Source of the DNA: Cohnella abietis
GTDB taxonomy: Bacteria > Bacillota > Bacilli > Paenibacillales > Paenibacillaceae
DNA length: 64,000 bases
Reading direction: 5' to 3'
Assembly (NCBI RefSeq): GCF_004295585.1
Contig: NZ_AP019400.1
Coordinates: forward strand, 5,673,501-5,737,500
The position numbers and the translations under genes are program-made. The notes under the pieces were generated by a model. It searched no databases. It saw nothing but the letters and a program-made list of their open reading frames with translations, and had not been told where the DNA came from. Within the stretch, counting starts at the first letter, position 1. Each line of letters starts with the position of its first letter. Shown piece by piece: positions 46,676 through 55,344 of this stretch.

Positions 46676-47263
46676 TTGGAACCGAAGTCTGCAAATATCA
46701 CCTGGCAACACTCTACGATTAAGAAAGAGGATCGTAATAAACTCAACAAACATAAGAGCCGCGTGTTATGGTTCACAGGGTTATCCGGGTCAGGGAAATC
46801 AACGCTCGCATTCGCATTAGAACAACAGCTATTTCGCCGCCATTATCGAAGCTATGTCCTAGATGGTGATAACATCAGACACGGAATTAATCGCGACCTA
46901 GGTTTCAGCCCCCAGGACCGTACAGAAAATATCCGGCGGATTGGGGAGGTAGCAAAACTGATGGTCGATGCTGGACTCATCGTCATTGCAGCGTTCATTT
47001 CTCCGTATGAACAGGACCGCTCTATGGTTAGAACTTTGTTTGCTGATGGGGAATTCATTGAAGTATTTATTGATTGTCCGATTGAAGAATGTGAAAGGCG
47101 TGACGTTAAAGGACTGTATAAAAAAGCACTTGCCGGTGAAATTCCAAATTTCACAGGTGTATCCGCCCCCTATGAAATTCCTCAGAATCCCGATATTATT
47201 ATAGATACTAGCCAGCTTTCAATTGGAGAATCCGTTCGAAAAATTATGGATTATCTCGATTAA
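46676..47263 (+). CDS. cysC: Adenylylsulfate (APS) kinase
   Basis: A 195-aa kinase that makes PAPS from adenosine phosphosulfate and ATP. The P-loop GLSGSGKST is at 35-43; DGDNIRHG, DLGFSPQDRTENIRR and FISPYEQDR are the CysC signature; the final ISQ-type loop (EIPNFTGVSAPYE) is complete. TTG start at 46676 with AGGAG 8 nt upstream; an earlier GTG at 46601 would overlap the divergent promoter region. No ATP sulfurylase, PAPS reductase or sulfotransferase is nearby, so its position inside a glycan locus hints at sulfated surface glycan but does not prove it. Its 3' end overlaps the convergent glycosyltransferase by 20 bp. Confidence 0.93.
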   Translation: MEPKSANITWQHSTIKKEDRNKLNKHKSRVLWFTGLSGSGKSTLAFALEQQLFRRHYRSYVLDGDNIRHGINRDLGFSPQDRTENIRRIGEVAKLMVDAGLIVIAAFISPYEQDRSMVRTLFADGEFIEVFIDCPIEECERRDVKGLYKKALAGEIPNFTGVSAPYEIPQNPDIIIDTSQLSIGESVRKIMDYLD

Positions 47264-48620
47264 AAACACCAACAACTTCATTCGCGAATCGTTGCAGACT
47301 TTCTTCTAAGGAAGTCTGCCCTGTTCCAAATTCCATAACCTTCTCCGTGTAGTTTTCTATTACTTTCTCCAAACTAATAAAAACGTTCGCTTGCTTGCTT
47401 TCAACGATTTCATCAACGAGATTAGCATACTGGTCCGCACATATTTGCAATGTATGATGACGATTAACGAACTCAAGTACTTGTTTCTGAATCATGTGCT
47501 GATCGGACTCACAAATTTGTACAATAGCCTTCGCAATAGCACTCACTTCACTATCATCATAACCAACTTTGTGTACGATCTCGGCTGGAAACTCACCAAA
47601 CGAACCGATGTTCGTCGCAATAACGGGCTTACCATGACCAAGTATCTTCAACAAGCTGGCCGAGCTCTCACCTTGGGTAGGGTAACGTAAATTCACACAA
47701 ATATCTGATGCTGCAATATACGTCTCGAACTCGTCCAACTTAACATATCCAGTAATAATCACATGATCTTGAAGACCGTACTGCTTTACCATTTCTCTCA
47801 AATGATAAGAAGTGGCTACTTCTCCAACAACATAGTATTTGAAACGCTTTAATTGTTTGTTTTTCTTTAGATAACTTAACACTTCAATCACTTTATGTAT
47901 TCTTTTCGTTGGATTTGCATGCCCCAGTGACGCAATCACAATGTCATCGCCTGCTATACCTAGCGCCTGTCTAGCTGCCTCCTTCTCCTGTTGTAAATCT
48001 TCTAATCTGCTTACATGCGTACTCGGCATTGGAACCGAGAAAATCGGCACATAAGAAGCCTGGTCTCTTAGGAGCTTATTCGCAAATTCCGAATGCACGA
48101 TTACAGCTTGAGCGCGATTCAGAATTCTTAAATTTAACGGGTAAGTCAAGGACGCCGTTTCCCATAACGGACGGATTTTATTAGACAAAAATCGTCGCGC
48201 TTGTTCTAAACCATTGTCCACATGACTATACAACATTTCATCACAATATTGTTCGTTGTGCCCTTGAGCTAATGTTTTCGAAGCAAAAAAATGATGGAGC
48301 GAATAATCATGAAGAACGACGATACCTGGATAACGAAGAAACAGATCATAAATCTCACGATGCGCTTCATAATTGTTACCCATATGGTAGATGATTATAT
48401 CGTATGCTTCGTTACGATACTTCCTCTCAAACTCTGAGAAAAATCGAACTGAAAATTCACTCTTAATACTCTCATTTTCGAGTACGAATCCCGTGGGAAC
48501 ATAGAGATCGATTTCAAAGCTTTTTGCCAAATAAGGAAGAATATCTTCACTATAGTCCGATATTCCCGATCGAATCGGATTCAAAGGAGAAAAGTACGCA
48601 ACTTTTTTCAAGAGTTTCAC
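47244..48620 (-). CDS. GT4-family glycosyltransferase
   Basis: A GT-B glycosyltransferase of about 455 aa. N-terminal acceptor half opens with VAYFSPLNPIRSGISDYSE and holds YHMGNNYEAHREIYDL and VLHDYSLHH; the C-terminal donor half has SLGHANPTKRIHKVIEVL and the E-x7-E type block SDICVNLRYPTQGESSASLL. It starts at GTG 48620 directly after the upstream stop; a TTG three codons on (48611) has AGGTGA at better spacing and may be the true start. Last gene of the export operon. Confidence 0.85.
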   Translation of the reverse strand: MKLLKKVAYFSPLNPIRSGISDYSEDILPYLAKSFEIDLYVPTGFVLENESIKSEFSVRFFSEFERKYRNEAYDIIIYHMGNNYEAHREIYDLFLRYPGIVVLHDYSLHHFFASKTLAQGHNEQYCDEMLYSHVDNGLEQARRFLSNKIRPLWETASLTYPLNLRILNRAQAVIVHSEFANKLLRDQASYVPIFSVPMPSTHVSRLEDLQQEKEAARQALGIAGDDIVIASLGHANPTKRIHKVIEVLSYLKKNKQLKRFKYYVVGEVATSYHLREMVKQYGLQDHVIITGYVKLDEFETYIAASDICVNLRYPTQGESSASLLKILGHGKPVIATNIGSFGEFPAEIVHKVGYDDSEVSAIAKAIVQICESDQHMIQKQVLEFVNRHHTLQICADQYANLVDEIVESKQANVFISLEKVIENYTEKVMEFGTGQTSLEESLQRFANEVVGVFNRDNP

Positions 48621-49670
48621 CTACCTTAGTGTAGCTGTTAATTGATCAATGACATGATCCCAAGAAAAGTGGTCTACAGCGAGCTGACCATTATAACCGA
48701 GTTCTTGCGCAGTCGCAGCGCTCCGACCCAATTTATTAATTGCCTCTGATACATCATTTACAGAATTAGCTACAATACCAGAATGTTCATGTTTTACGAA
48801 CTCCAGCACACCACCTGAATCCGCTAATGTAATTACTGGTTTACTGGATAAAAAAGCTTCTAGCGTCACATATCCGTAGTCCTCATCGTAAGGAGCGAAA
48901 TATACGGCTGTACAATTCGCATATAACTCCAGCAATTGCTTATCTTCAACAAACCCTAGAAACTCCACTCGGTTTTCGAGATTCAGACTCGCAACTAAAC
49001 GCTCTAGATTTTCTCTCTCAGGTCCTTTTCCAGCAATCACACATTTCATGCTAGAATCCGTGTTTTTAAGCGCCTTAATAAGAAGATCTATTCTTTTAAT
49101 CGTATCCAATCTTCCAACAGACAAAATATATTTATCGAACTGAGAACAATAGTAGTGACCTACATGCTTAGGCGGATGGTATAACGTCTCTGCCTCAATC
49201 CGGTTAAACTTACGCAAACGATCCGTTACATTATGTGCTATCGAAAATATTTTCTTCGACTCCGTCAACGTATTCGTATCGTAGCGCATTATTAATTCTC
49301 TAAGCGCTAGACTTTCGGCCGAATGGCCATAGGAGCTATACTCCGTGCCAACCAATTCATACACCTGTCGATACTGATGAACTAGCCATGTCACTTTATT
49401 GGGATGTGTAATCCCGTATGAAGGAAACTTCGTAGCAATCACTAGATCGATCGATTCCCCATTGCTTTCACTTATATCCGTTAATCTCCAGTTCAACATA
49501 CTTTGCACAAGCTGCTGATCCGGATACCACTTAAATGGTAATGCAATAATCTCTGAATCGTAATTGCGCTTAATCAACTCGCTTTGTAGAGACTCTACGA
49601 GTAATTCGGCGCCACCTCTCACAAAAGGGACTTGTGCATGACATATCGCAACCTTCTTTTTTCTTTTCAT
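48621..49670 (-). CDS. GT4-family glycosyltransferase
   Basis: A 349-aa GT-B enzyme. VPFVRGGAELLVESL marks the N-terminal half; the donor half has SVGRLDTIKRIDLLIKAL, VIAGKGPERENLERL, and the EX7E-type block YFAPYDEDYGYVTLEAFLSSKPVI. The ATG at 49670 follows GGGAAG; longer in-frame starts up to 49754 would overlap the methyltransferase gene. It stops directly before the next glycosyltransferase, so both are translated together. Confidence 0.88.
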   Translation of the reverse strand: MKRKKKVAICHAQVPFVRGGAELLVESLQSELIKRNYDSEIIALPFKWYPDQQLVQSMLNWRLTDISESNGESIDLVIATKFPSYGITHPNKVTWLVHQYRQVYELVGTEYSSYGHSAESLALRELIMRYDTNTLTESKKIFSIAHNVTDRLRKFNRIEAETLYHPPKHVGHYYCSQFDKYILSVGRLDTIKRIDLLIKALKNTDSSMKCVIAGKGPERENLERLVASLNLENRVEFLGFVEDKQLLELYANCTAVYFAPYDEDYGYVTLEAFLSSKPVITLADSGGVLEFVKHEHSGIVANSVNDVSEAINKLGRSAATAQELGYNGQLAVDHFSWDHVIDQLTATLR

Positions 49671-49692
49671 GTTAAGGCTTCCCTTCATTTCA

Positions 49693-50835
49693 TTATTTAA
49701 TTGCGATAATAGCATAGTCCCTATTTCCATAGAGTAGTGCATGAACCTGCTCAAGATAGGCTTGCAGCAATCTCGATTCTTCGTTATTCGAAGTCAGTAA
49801 CGGTGGACGGAATTCAACAGGAGCTGAATCTCTACGTTCAACATTCGAATAGCCTATCTCTTTCATAATAAAACGAAGTAATTCCGGGTGTACTAAATTT
49901 ACATGAGTAGGGTCTAGATAGTAAGAGTAGTTTACTGCCACTACCGTTTCTACGTTAATTGTCTCAACAATAGCAACACCCTGGGGTTTCAATACTCGGA
50001 AAATCTCTTTGAGAAGCGGCATGTATTCCTCATAGGATAGATGCTCGATAACTTGCGCCATAAAGATCCCATCGTAAGTTTTATCGTCAACCGTAGCCAA
50101 ATGTTCAAGCACATTGGCATGATGCACATCATAACCTTTGTTCTTACAATATTTCACCATGTCCGCATTCAAATCGATACCGCTTACAGAAACACCTTCA
50201 CTCTGAAGTAACTGTATAAATTCGCCTCTACCGCAACCAATGTCAAGTACATTCTTCTTATTACCAAAATACGGAAGATACTGTCGTTGGCGTTCAATAA
50301 TAGACGCTCTCGTACCACGAAATTGATCTTCGAATTTTACATAATCAATTCTACTTTCCTCAACCTTCGCTTTTCTGTCTGCTTCAGCAGCTAGTTGCTG
50401 AGTACGTTCCATCTCTAACTGCAGAATACGCCCTTGTAACACCGAAAGCTCTTCATCTAACTTCTCATTTAGTGCATTCAATGCCCTCGTAACACTTGCA
50501 TTAAACTCACGTTGTTTATGAAAAGCATTAGATACATACCCGCGTAATAACTTGCGCGCGATTTTTTTTCCAAACACAATCAATTTGCCAATCACTGGAC
50601 GATGAGAGGTGATCTCATACTCAGGATTGACATTCCATAATTGATTGACCAGACCAAGCTCAACGACCAACTGACTTTGTTCATTATGTTGACTACTACC
50701 TTGATCCTCATGCTGTTTATTTACTTGATCCTCATGCTGTTTATTTACTTGATCCTCATGCTGTTTATTTACTCGGTTCTTAACGTAGTACATAGATCTT
50801 CGGATGTCTTCAACATCAAACTTTAGATTGCTCAT
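49693..50835 (-). CDS. SAM-dependent methyltransferase with N-terminal coiled coil
   Basis: A 380-aa protein. The N terminus carries three copies of the 8-residue unit VNKQHEDQ, then a coiled coil (about 105-150). The class I methyltransferase fold follows: motif I VLDIGCGRGEFIQLL, acidic SGIDLNADMV, then FMAQVIEHL. Such proteins in ABC-exported O-polysaccharide loci cap or modify the growing glycan chain and set its length. The ATG overlaps the stop of the ABC ATPase gene (TGATG), with GAGGTGA upstream. Confidence 0.85.
   Translation of the reverse strand: MSNLKFDVEDIRRSMYYVKNRVNKQHEDQVNKQHEDQVNKQHEDQGSSQHNEQSQLVVELGLVNQLWNVNPEYEITSHRPVIGKLIVFGKKIARKLLRGYVSNAFHKQREFNASVTRALNALNEKLDEELSVLQGRILQLEMERTQQLAAEADRKAKVEESRIDYVKFEDQFRGTRASIIERQRQYLPYFGNKKNVLDIGCGRGEFIQLLQSEGVSVSGIDLNADMVKYCKNKGYDVHHANVLEHLATVDDKTYDGIFMAQVIEHLSYEEYMPLLKEIFRVLKPQGVAIVETINVETVVAVNYSYYLDPTHVNLVHPELLRFIMKEIGYSNVERRDSAPVEFRPPLLTSNNEESRLLQAYLEQVHALLYGNRDYAIIAIK
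50701..50772 (-). repeat. Three perfect 24-bp tandem repeats in the methyltransferase gene
   Basis: TTGATCCTCATGCTGTTTAT plus TTAC is repeated three times without a mismatch (50701, 50725, 50749). Each adds 8 residues. Slippage here would lengthen or shorten the linker in frame. Confidence 0.95.
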
Positions 50836-52094
50836 CAACTAATCACCTCAACAGCCCAATGATGCTTTAATCGTGCTATCCCTTCATCCTTAACATCGGA
50901 TGATACTTGAAAGTTAAATTGTTTACTTAGATAGTCATAGGGCTCATTTTTATTGGGATGTAAAACCGCCACATCCAACATATAGGTTCCGGGAAGTAAG
51001 GATAGTTCTGAAAATTCACAGCTAATAACACCTCGTGAACCTAACTCCTTGATCGTGAATCTATCTATCTTTGTGTTCGTTGCATAACAACAAATATTCT
51101 CCGACGTAAAAAATCCAATCCCAAAAGAGACCTCCTCAAAAGCCTCATTCACCTTGTATTCAATTAAAATGCTCATGCTTGTACCTGTTCGAAAATCTTT
51201 ACGACACACTTTACGGTCATCCATTAATTTAACAGCAGTAATCTCAACCTTGCGATTACCCACTCTTGGCGAGAGTTCAGAAGCTTTTGTAGAAGGGTAC
51301 TCTATCCGGTTGTTCTTCTCCAATTGGGCCAATTCAGCTTCTTCCTCCAGTAATCTTGCATTCTCCCTCTCCGAAAGTGCCTGCATATACTTCATATTCA
51401 CCATTCTTGGGTTACCGTCATCCATAATTTCGCCATCGCTAAGCCATATTGCACGATCACATAACTTCTCTATAATTCCTCCATTATGTGCCACAATCAC
51501 AATGGTTGTTCCTTTAGTCTTTAGTTCCTCAATTTTATTAATACATTTATTTTGAAAAGCTGCATCTCCTACAGCTAATACTTCATCGATTAACATAACG
51601 TCCGGTTGGATACTTATCGCTATCGAGAATGCTAATCTCATATACATTCCAGATGAATATATCCGAACTGGCTGATCAATATACTCTTTTAATTCTGAGA
51701 ACTTAATGATTGCTTCCATGCGTTCATCGATTTCTCGCTTTAATAAACCAAGAACAGAAGCATTCATATATATATTTTCTCTACCGGTAAAGTCAGGATG
51801 GAACCCCGCTCCTAGCTCTAATAAACTAGATACTCTTCCCTTAACAATAACTTCACCTTTATTAGGATACAAAATTTTGGTCATCAACTTCAGTAAAGTA
51901 CTCTTACCAGAGCCGTTCCTTCCAATTAAAGCAACACACTCGCCTTTTGAAATCGTAAGGTTAATATTTTGAAGGACCCAATGCTCCTTACTATCATTCT
52001 TACGTATCTTTAACAAGCGCTCTTTGAGCGTATTAGATTTATCCCTATAATTCTTGAATTTCTTAGACATTTGTTTAATCTCAATCACATGCAA
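50835..52094 (-). CDS. Wzt/TagH-type polysaccharide ABC transporter ATPase
   Basis: A 419-aa protein. ATPase domain (1-245): Walker A GRNGSGKST, signature YSSGMYMRLAFSIAI, Walker B VMLIDEVLAVGD, switch His VAHNGG. A C-terminal Wzt-like substrate-binding domain (about 275-415; MSILIEYKVNEAFEEVSFG) indicates that a modified glycan end is recognised for export. TTG start (52094) with GGGAGG 9 nt upstream. It lies 15 nt after the permease gene. The cytoplasmic ATPase drives export of undecaprenol-linked glycan. Confidence 0.93.
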   Translation of the reverse strand: MHVIEIKQMSKKFKNYRDKSNTLKERLLKIRKNDSKEHWVLQNINLTISKGECVALIGRNGSGKSTLLKLMTKILYPNKGEVIVKGRVSSLLELGAGFHPDFTGRENIYMNASVLGLLKREIDERMEAIIKFSELKEYIDQPVRIYSSGMYMRLAFSIAISIQPDVMLIDEVLAVGDAAFQNKCINKIEELKTKGTTIVIVAHNGGIIEKLCDRAIWLSDGEIMDDGNPRMVNMKYMQALSERENARLLEEEAELAQLEKNNRIEYPSTKASELSPRVGNRKVEITAVKLMDDRKVCRKDFRTGTSMSILIEYKVNEAFEEVSFGIGFFTSENICCYATNTKIDRFTIKELGSRGVISCEFSELSLLPGTYMLDVAVLHPNKNEPYDYLSKQFNFQVSSDVKDEGIARLKHHWAVEVIS

Positions 52095-52109
52095 GCGTCA
52101 GTACCTCCC

Positions 52110-52886
52110 TTATAGTTCCTCAGCAAAGTTCCGCTTCAGCCGACTAAATACTAACCAGCCAATGAATAACAAAATAAACGCAATGATAAAGCCTACACCA
52201 ACTGCGTACCAGTCTAAATTGCGGTGATAATAAAAAATATCTTGATAAGATGCAAAAATGGATACAACCGGGTTGGCTTCAAATATAGATTGATACTTTT
52301 CTGGTATCAACGAATTAGGGTAAACAATTGGAGTGAAGTAGAACCAGGCCATCATCAACGCACCCAAAATATGCTCAACATCTCTGAAATAAACCGTCAC
52401 AGCGCTGACAATCAGTGATAAACCCATAGTGAAAATAAATTGCAATAGCAGTACGATTGGGAAGTACACAACATGATAGGAGAAGTTAACTCCAACTATC
52501 CATATAGCGATGCACAGCACAATCATCCCAAACAAATAATTGACAATTCCTCCGATGACATTCGATAACGGAAGGACTTCATGAGGAAAGTATATCTTCT
52601 TAATCAGATTCGAATTGCGCCTCACAGCGCCTGCGCTAGAAAGGATTGAGCTGGAGAAATTTAACCAAGGGAGCAAACCAATAAACATGAATATCGCATA
52701 GTGCTCCACATTCATTCGCATTACAGTCGTAAAGACGACCGTATATACAATAAGGGTCAGCAACGGGTTAATAAACGTCCAAAGAAATCCTAAGACCGAA
52801 CCTTTGTAGCGGGTTCGTAAGTCTGACAGTACCAGACTCTTGAGCATTTGCCGATAGGCGTAGAGTTCCTTAGCTTTCTTAATCAT
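52110..52886 (-). CDS. Wzm/TagG-type polysaccharide ABC transporter permease
   Basis: A 258-aa ABC-2 permease with six membrane helices. LSDLRTRYKGSVLGFLWTFINPLL at the N terminus and YFRDVEHILGALMMAWFYFTPIVYP near the C terminus are typical. It is the first intact gene of a five-gene operon (permease, ATPase, methyltransferase, two glycosyltransferases). The gmd and manC remnants precede it in the same direction. Confidence 0.92.
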   Translation of the reverse strand: MIKKAKELYAYRQMLKSLVLSDLRTRYKGSVLGFLWTFINPLLTLIVYTVVFTTVMRMNVEHYAIFMFIGLLPWLNFSSSILSSAGAVRRNSNLIKKIYFPHEVLPLSNVIGGIVNYLFGMIVLCIAIWIVGVNFSYHVVYFPIVLLLQFIFTMGLSLIVSAVTVYFRDVEHILGALMMAWFYFTPIVYPNSLIPEKYQSIFEANPVVSIFASYQDIFYYHRNLDWYAVGVGFIIAFILLFIGWLVFSRLKRNFAEEL

Positions 52887-52943
52887 TCCTTTAATTCCCC
52901 TTAAACATTAAATAGGGGAGCTAGGCCCCCATAACAGCTTATT

Positions 52944-53562
52944 TTAAGCTCCCACAAGCTTTGCCTGACGATTCAATCTCAGATCATTCTCAACCATTAA
53001 CCGAATCATTTCTTCGAAACCTACTTCCAACTTCCAGCCGAGCTTCGTCTTCGCTATTGTGCAATCTCCTAGCAGTAAATCTACCTCAGCAGGTCGAACA
53101 AACTTAGGATCGATAACCACATAGTCTCTCCAGTTCAACTCTGCATGACCGAACGCAATCTCTACAAGTGCCTGTACCGTATGTGTCTCACCCGTCGAAA
53201 TGACGAAATCTTCTGGCTTATCGACCATATACTTTAGCAACACCGTATGGACTACGTGGATAGAATGGAGTCGTTTCTTTCTGCGGCGTTTCTACTGCCT
53301 TACCGAACATCTCACTGCTAGATGCTTGATAGAACCTAGCATCTAGCTGAGATGCTATAACTGCACGAGCTATGGAACCTTGATCCATTAAATCTCCATC
53401 GATGAATTCAACTTCCTTCGCTATATGGTCAATATTATCCATCATCGGCATGCTTGTTCGACGACGCAGTCCATACACCTTGTAGCCCTTATCCAACAAT
53501 AACTCGGCTAAATACGAACCATCCTGCCCAATAATTCCTGTAACTAATGCACTTTTTTCCAT
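52944..53562 (-). pseudogene. gmd: GDP-mannose 4,6-dehydratase with internal deletions
   Basis: The first part (MEKSALVTGIIGQDGSYLAE, then RRRTSMP) and the segment RFYQASSSEMFGKAVETPQ are Gmd. The last 95 codons (FVISTGETHTVQALVEIAF, FVRPAEVDLLLGD) are Gmd too, but in another frame. About 45 residues are missing between DLMDQGSIARAV and ARFYQASS, and more than 100 between SPYGVAKVYGR and the tail. The gene is dead; GDP-4-keto-6-deoxymannose cannot be made from here. Confidence 0.9.
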
Positions 53563-53569
53563 CTTCGTT

Positions 53570-53851
53570 CCCCATCTCATTGAAAAATGATAAGTATTCT
53601 TCAAGTTGCTGAGAACGAAGCTCATTAAGCAACCTCTTGACTTCTTGTGCTTTGTCTTTCGCACAAATCAGTGTCACGTAATCCCAGCCTAATCGACATG
53701 GAATGACATAGATGTCATCTACCTTCTCCATAATACCATAGTCAATCGATTCTTCCGGCATTTTGATAAACTCAGGCTTAATTACAGTCTCCTCAACAGG
53801 CTGTCCTAGTGCTACCTGTATGGTCGACAATATATCATACACTGCTGGCAA
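53570..53851 (-). pseudogene. Mannose-1-phosphate guanylyltransferase remnant, fused
   Basis: The first 55 codons (PEESIDYGIMEKVDDIYVIP then GWD) are the characteristic late part of ManC-type enzymes. After GWD the frame continues into unrelated text (KDKAQEVKRLLNELRSQQLEE). The nucleotidyltransferase core GxGxRLxP is missing. It lies directly upstream of the dead gmd, as in a GDP-mannose pathway operon. Confidence 0.7.
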
Positions 53852-53964
53852 ATATTAACCTTTAGTAATCACCGCTTGTTTCAATTTTTTTCTCATATGT
53901 TGCGGTATGAACAGTATTATAAACTTCTTACAAGGAATCGCTAAATTAGTAACTCTATAATAAT

Positions 53965-54574
53965 CTATATTTGCCTAATAAGGGTAAGATTTTGTCGAAT
54001 CGCCTCAGATAATGTCACAAAGCCATCAACTGCTTTATCCATTCACTTGCTAGGTCGTTCGCTTGGCTAAGCTTTTTATATACCGCAGAATCTTCTAGAC
54101 CTATTTACGTAACGAAGCAACATCGTACAAAGCGAGTTGTTGGTCCTGAACCCATCTTCTTCATTATAGGGTTCTGCCGCATTCAGCTTACCGTAAATTC
54201 AAAACCCTTACATTAGCTGGAGGTGCTAAAATCAATGGAGCAGTGGTAAACTCATGTTTTATTTCGAACGTCTCATTCGCGGCATCTCGGTAATACAGAG
54301 TCGCTTCTTGTACCATGTTAGGCGTCAAACCTGTCACATAATGACTGAACTTATCTGGCGTAAAGCCAAAGAGTTCCGTCTCGAATAGGTGTAATGAATA
54401 ACTTACAGCTCCATCAATTGGGTCCCATTCTAAAGTAGCTGTCGTATCCGTTATATCGACTGCTTCAAACCTGGGAACCTCCTCACCAGTTGAAGCTGTG
54501 ACATTCCTATCACCTGACGAAAAAACATACTAAATACCATCGTGAAAATTAAAACTAGAAAATATTTTTTTCAT
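53965..54574 (-). pseudogene. Decayed secreted FN3-type surface gene
   Basis: From the ATG at 54574 the signal peptide is readable only by changing frame (MKKIF, then LVLIFTMVFSMFF), and then a fibronectin-III-like segment follows in the first frame (TTATLEWDPIDGAVSYSLH, FSHYVTGLTPN). Stops and frame changes break the rest (DQQLALYDVASLRK, VYKKLSQANDLASEWIK, VTLSEAIRQNLTLI). It lies 35-40 nt behind regulator-box copy E, so it was a member of the same regulon. Nothing is seen between 53852 and 53964. Confidence 0.65.
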
Positions 54575-54609
54575 GAATATTCTCTCAACGATTTTTTTCC
54601 TTTTATCTT

Positions 54610-54654
54610 AACATGGTAGATTAGCCCATTAGTGAAACATAAAGAAAACTTTAA
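54610..54654 (-). promoter_or_regulatory. Regulator-box promoter, copy E
   Basis: Minus strand: TTAAAG-N5-TTTATG (54654-54638), 22 nt, CATGTT (54615-54610) with TAAGAT behind it. The bases between box and -10 (TTCACTAATGGGCTAATC) resemble those of copies C and D. It precedes the decayed FN3 gene. Confidence 0.6.
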
Positions 54655-54732
54655 GTTCGTAAGTGGAATGAACAAAAAATGGGTCAACAGCGTCAAGTAA
54701 TGCCTAAGCGCCATTGTCCCATTTTTTTATGT

Positions 54733-55131
54733 TCAAGCTTGCAACGCACTTCTGGCAACCAGCATATACCCCGTCCCCCAAATCGTAACAATCCTCTCAG
54801 GATTGGCAGGGTCAACCTCGATTTTCTTGCGTAAGTTACTGATGTGTACAGCGACCGTTCTCGTATCCTCCAGACTCTCTGTTCCCCAGATGAGCTGAAA
54901 CAACGCATCGACACTAACGGCACGATTAACGTTTTGTGCCATATAGGACAGTAGACTGAACTCTTTTTTCGATAAAAAGATAGGTTCGCTCCCCATATTG
55001 ACGGAATGTACGTAGAAATCAAGCGTTAAGCCAGGTAGCTCCAATAGTTGTTCCTTTCTACTCTTCGAAGATGAGCCTTGATCTTGGCCATGAGTACTCC
55101 TGGACTAAACGGCTTGGTCACGTAATCGTCG
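54733..55131 (-). pseudogene. 5'-truncated, frameshifted response regulator
   Basis: The winged-helix half (LSYMAQNVNRAVSVDALFQL to GTGYMLVARSALQA) is readable in one frame up to 55044. Compared with the other copies about 10 bases are missing near 55058, which breaks the frame before the remaining receiver part (TKPFSPGVLMAKIK). The join to the toxin-like sequence is at the same base as in copy 1. Confidence 0.88.
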
Positions 55132-55166
55132 CCGCTTAACTCGGAATAAAAGCTGGTAAAGGTGCT

Positions 55167-55258
55167 TTGGAAAGACTAGCGGAATATTCTCCATCAGATG
55201 CGTTATGCTTGGCATGTTCTTACTGGCGTTGCTCACTTATCTACACAAACGAAAATAA
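55167..55258 (+). pseudogene. Frameshifted holin-like toxin-type ORF
   Basis: It matches the ORF at 37668 but is one base shorter (92 nt), because GATGTGATTATG there is GATGCGTTATG here. The hydrophobic helix is therefore out of frame with the TTG start. The trailing hairpin (TAACCCG / CGGGTTA) is kept. Confidence 0.5.
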
Positions 55259-55344
55259 CCCGCCCAGGTTAACGGCCAAGGGAACGGGTTAATTTCTCTG
55301 ATTCTTTGGAGGTTTCCCATCCAATAATTTGTTTTACTTCTGTT

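Larger units (their letters stand above)
54666..55343. repeat. Duplicated block, copy 2
   Basis: The same order as at 37170-37850: terminator, truncated regulator, toxin-like ORF, hairpin. The two diverge after TTTGTTTTACTTC. This copy is the more decayed one. Confidence 0.85.
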
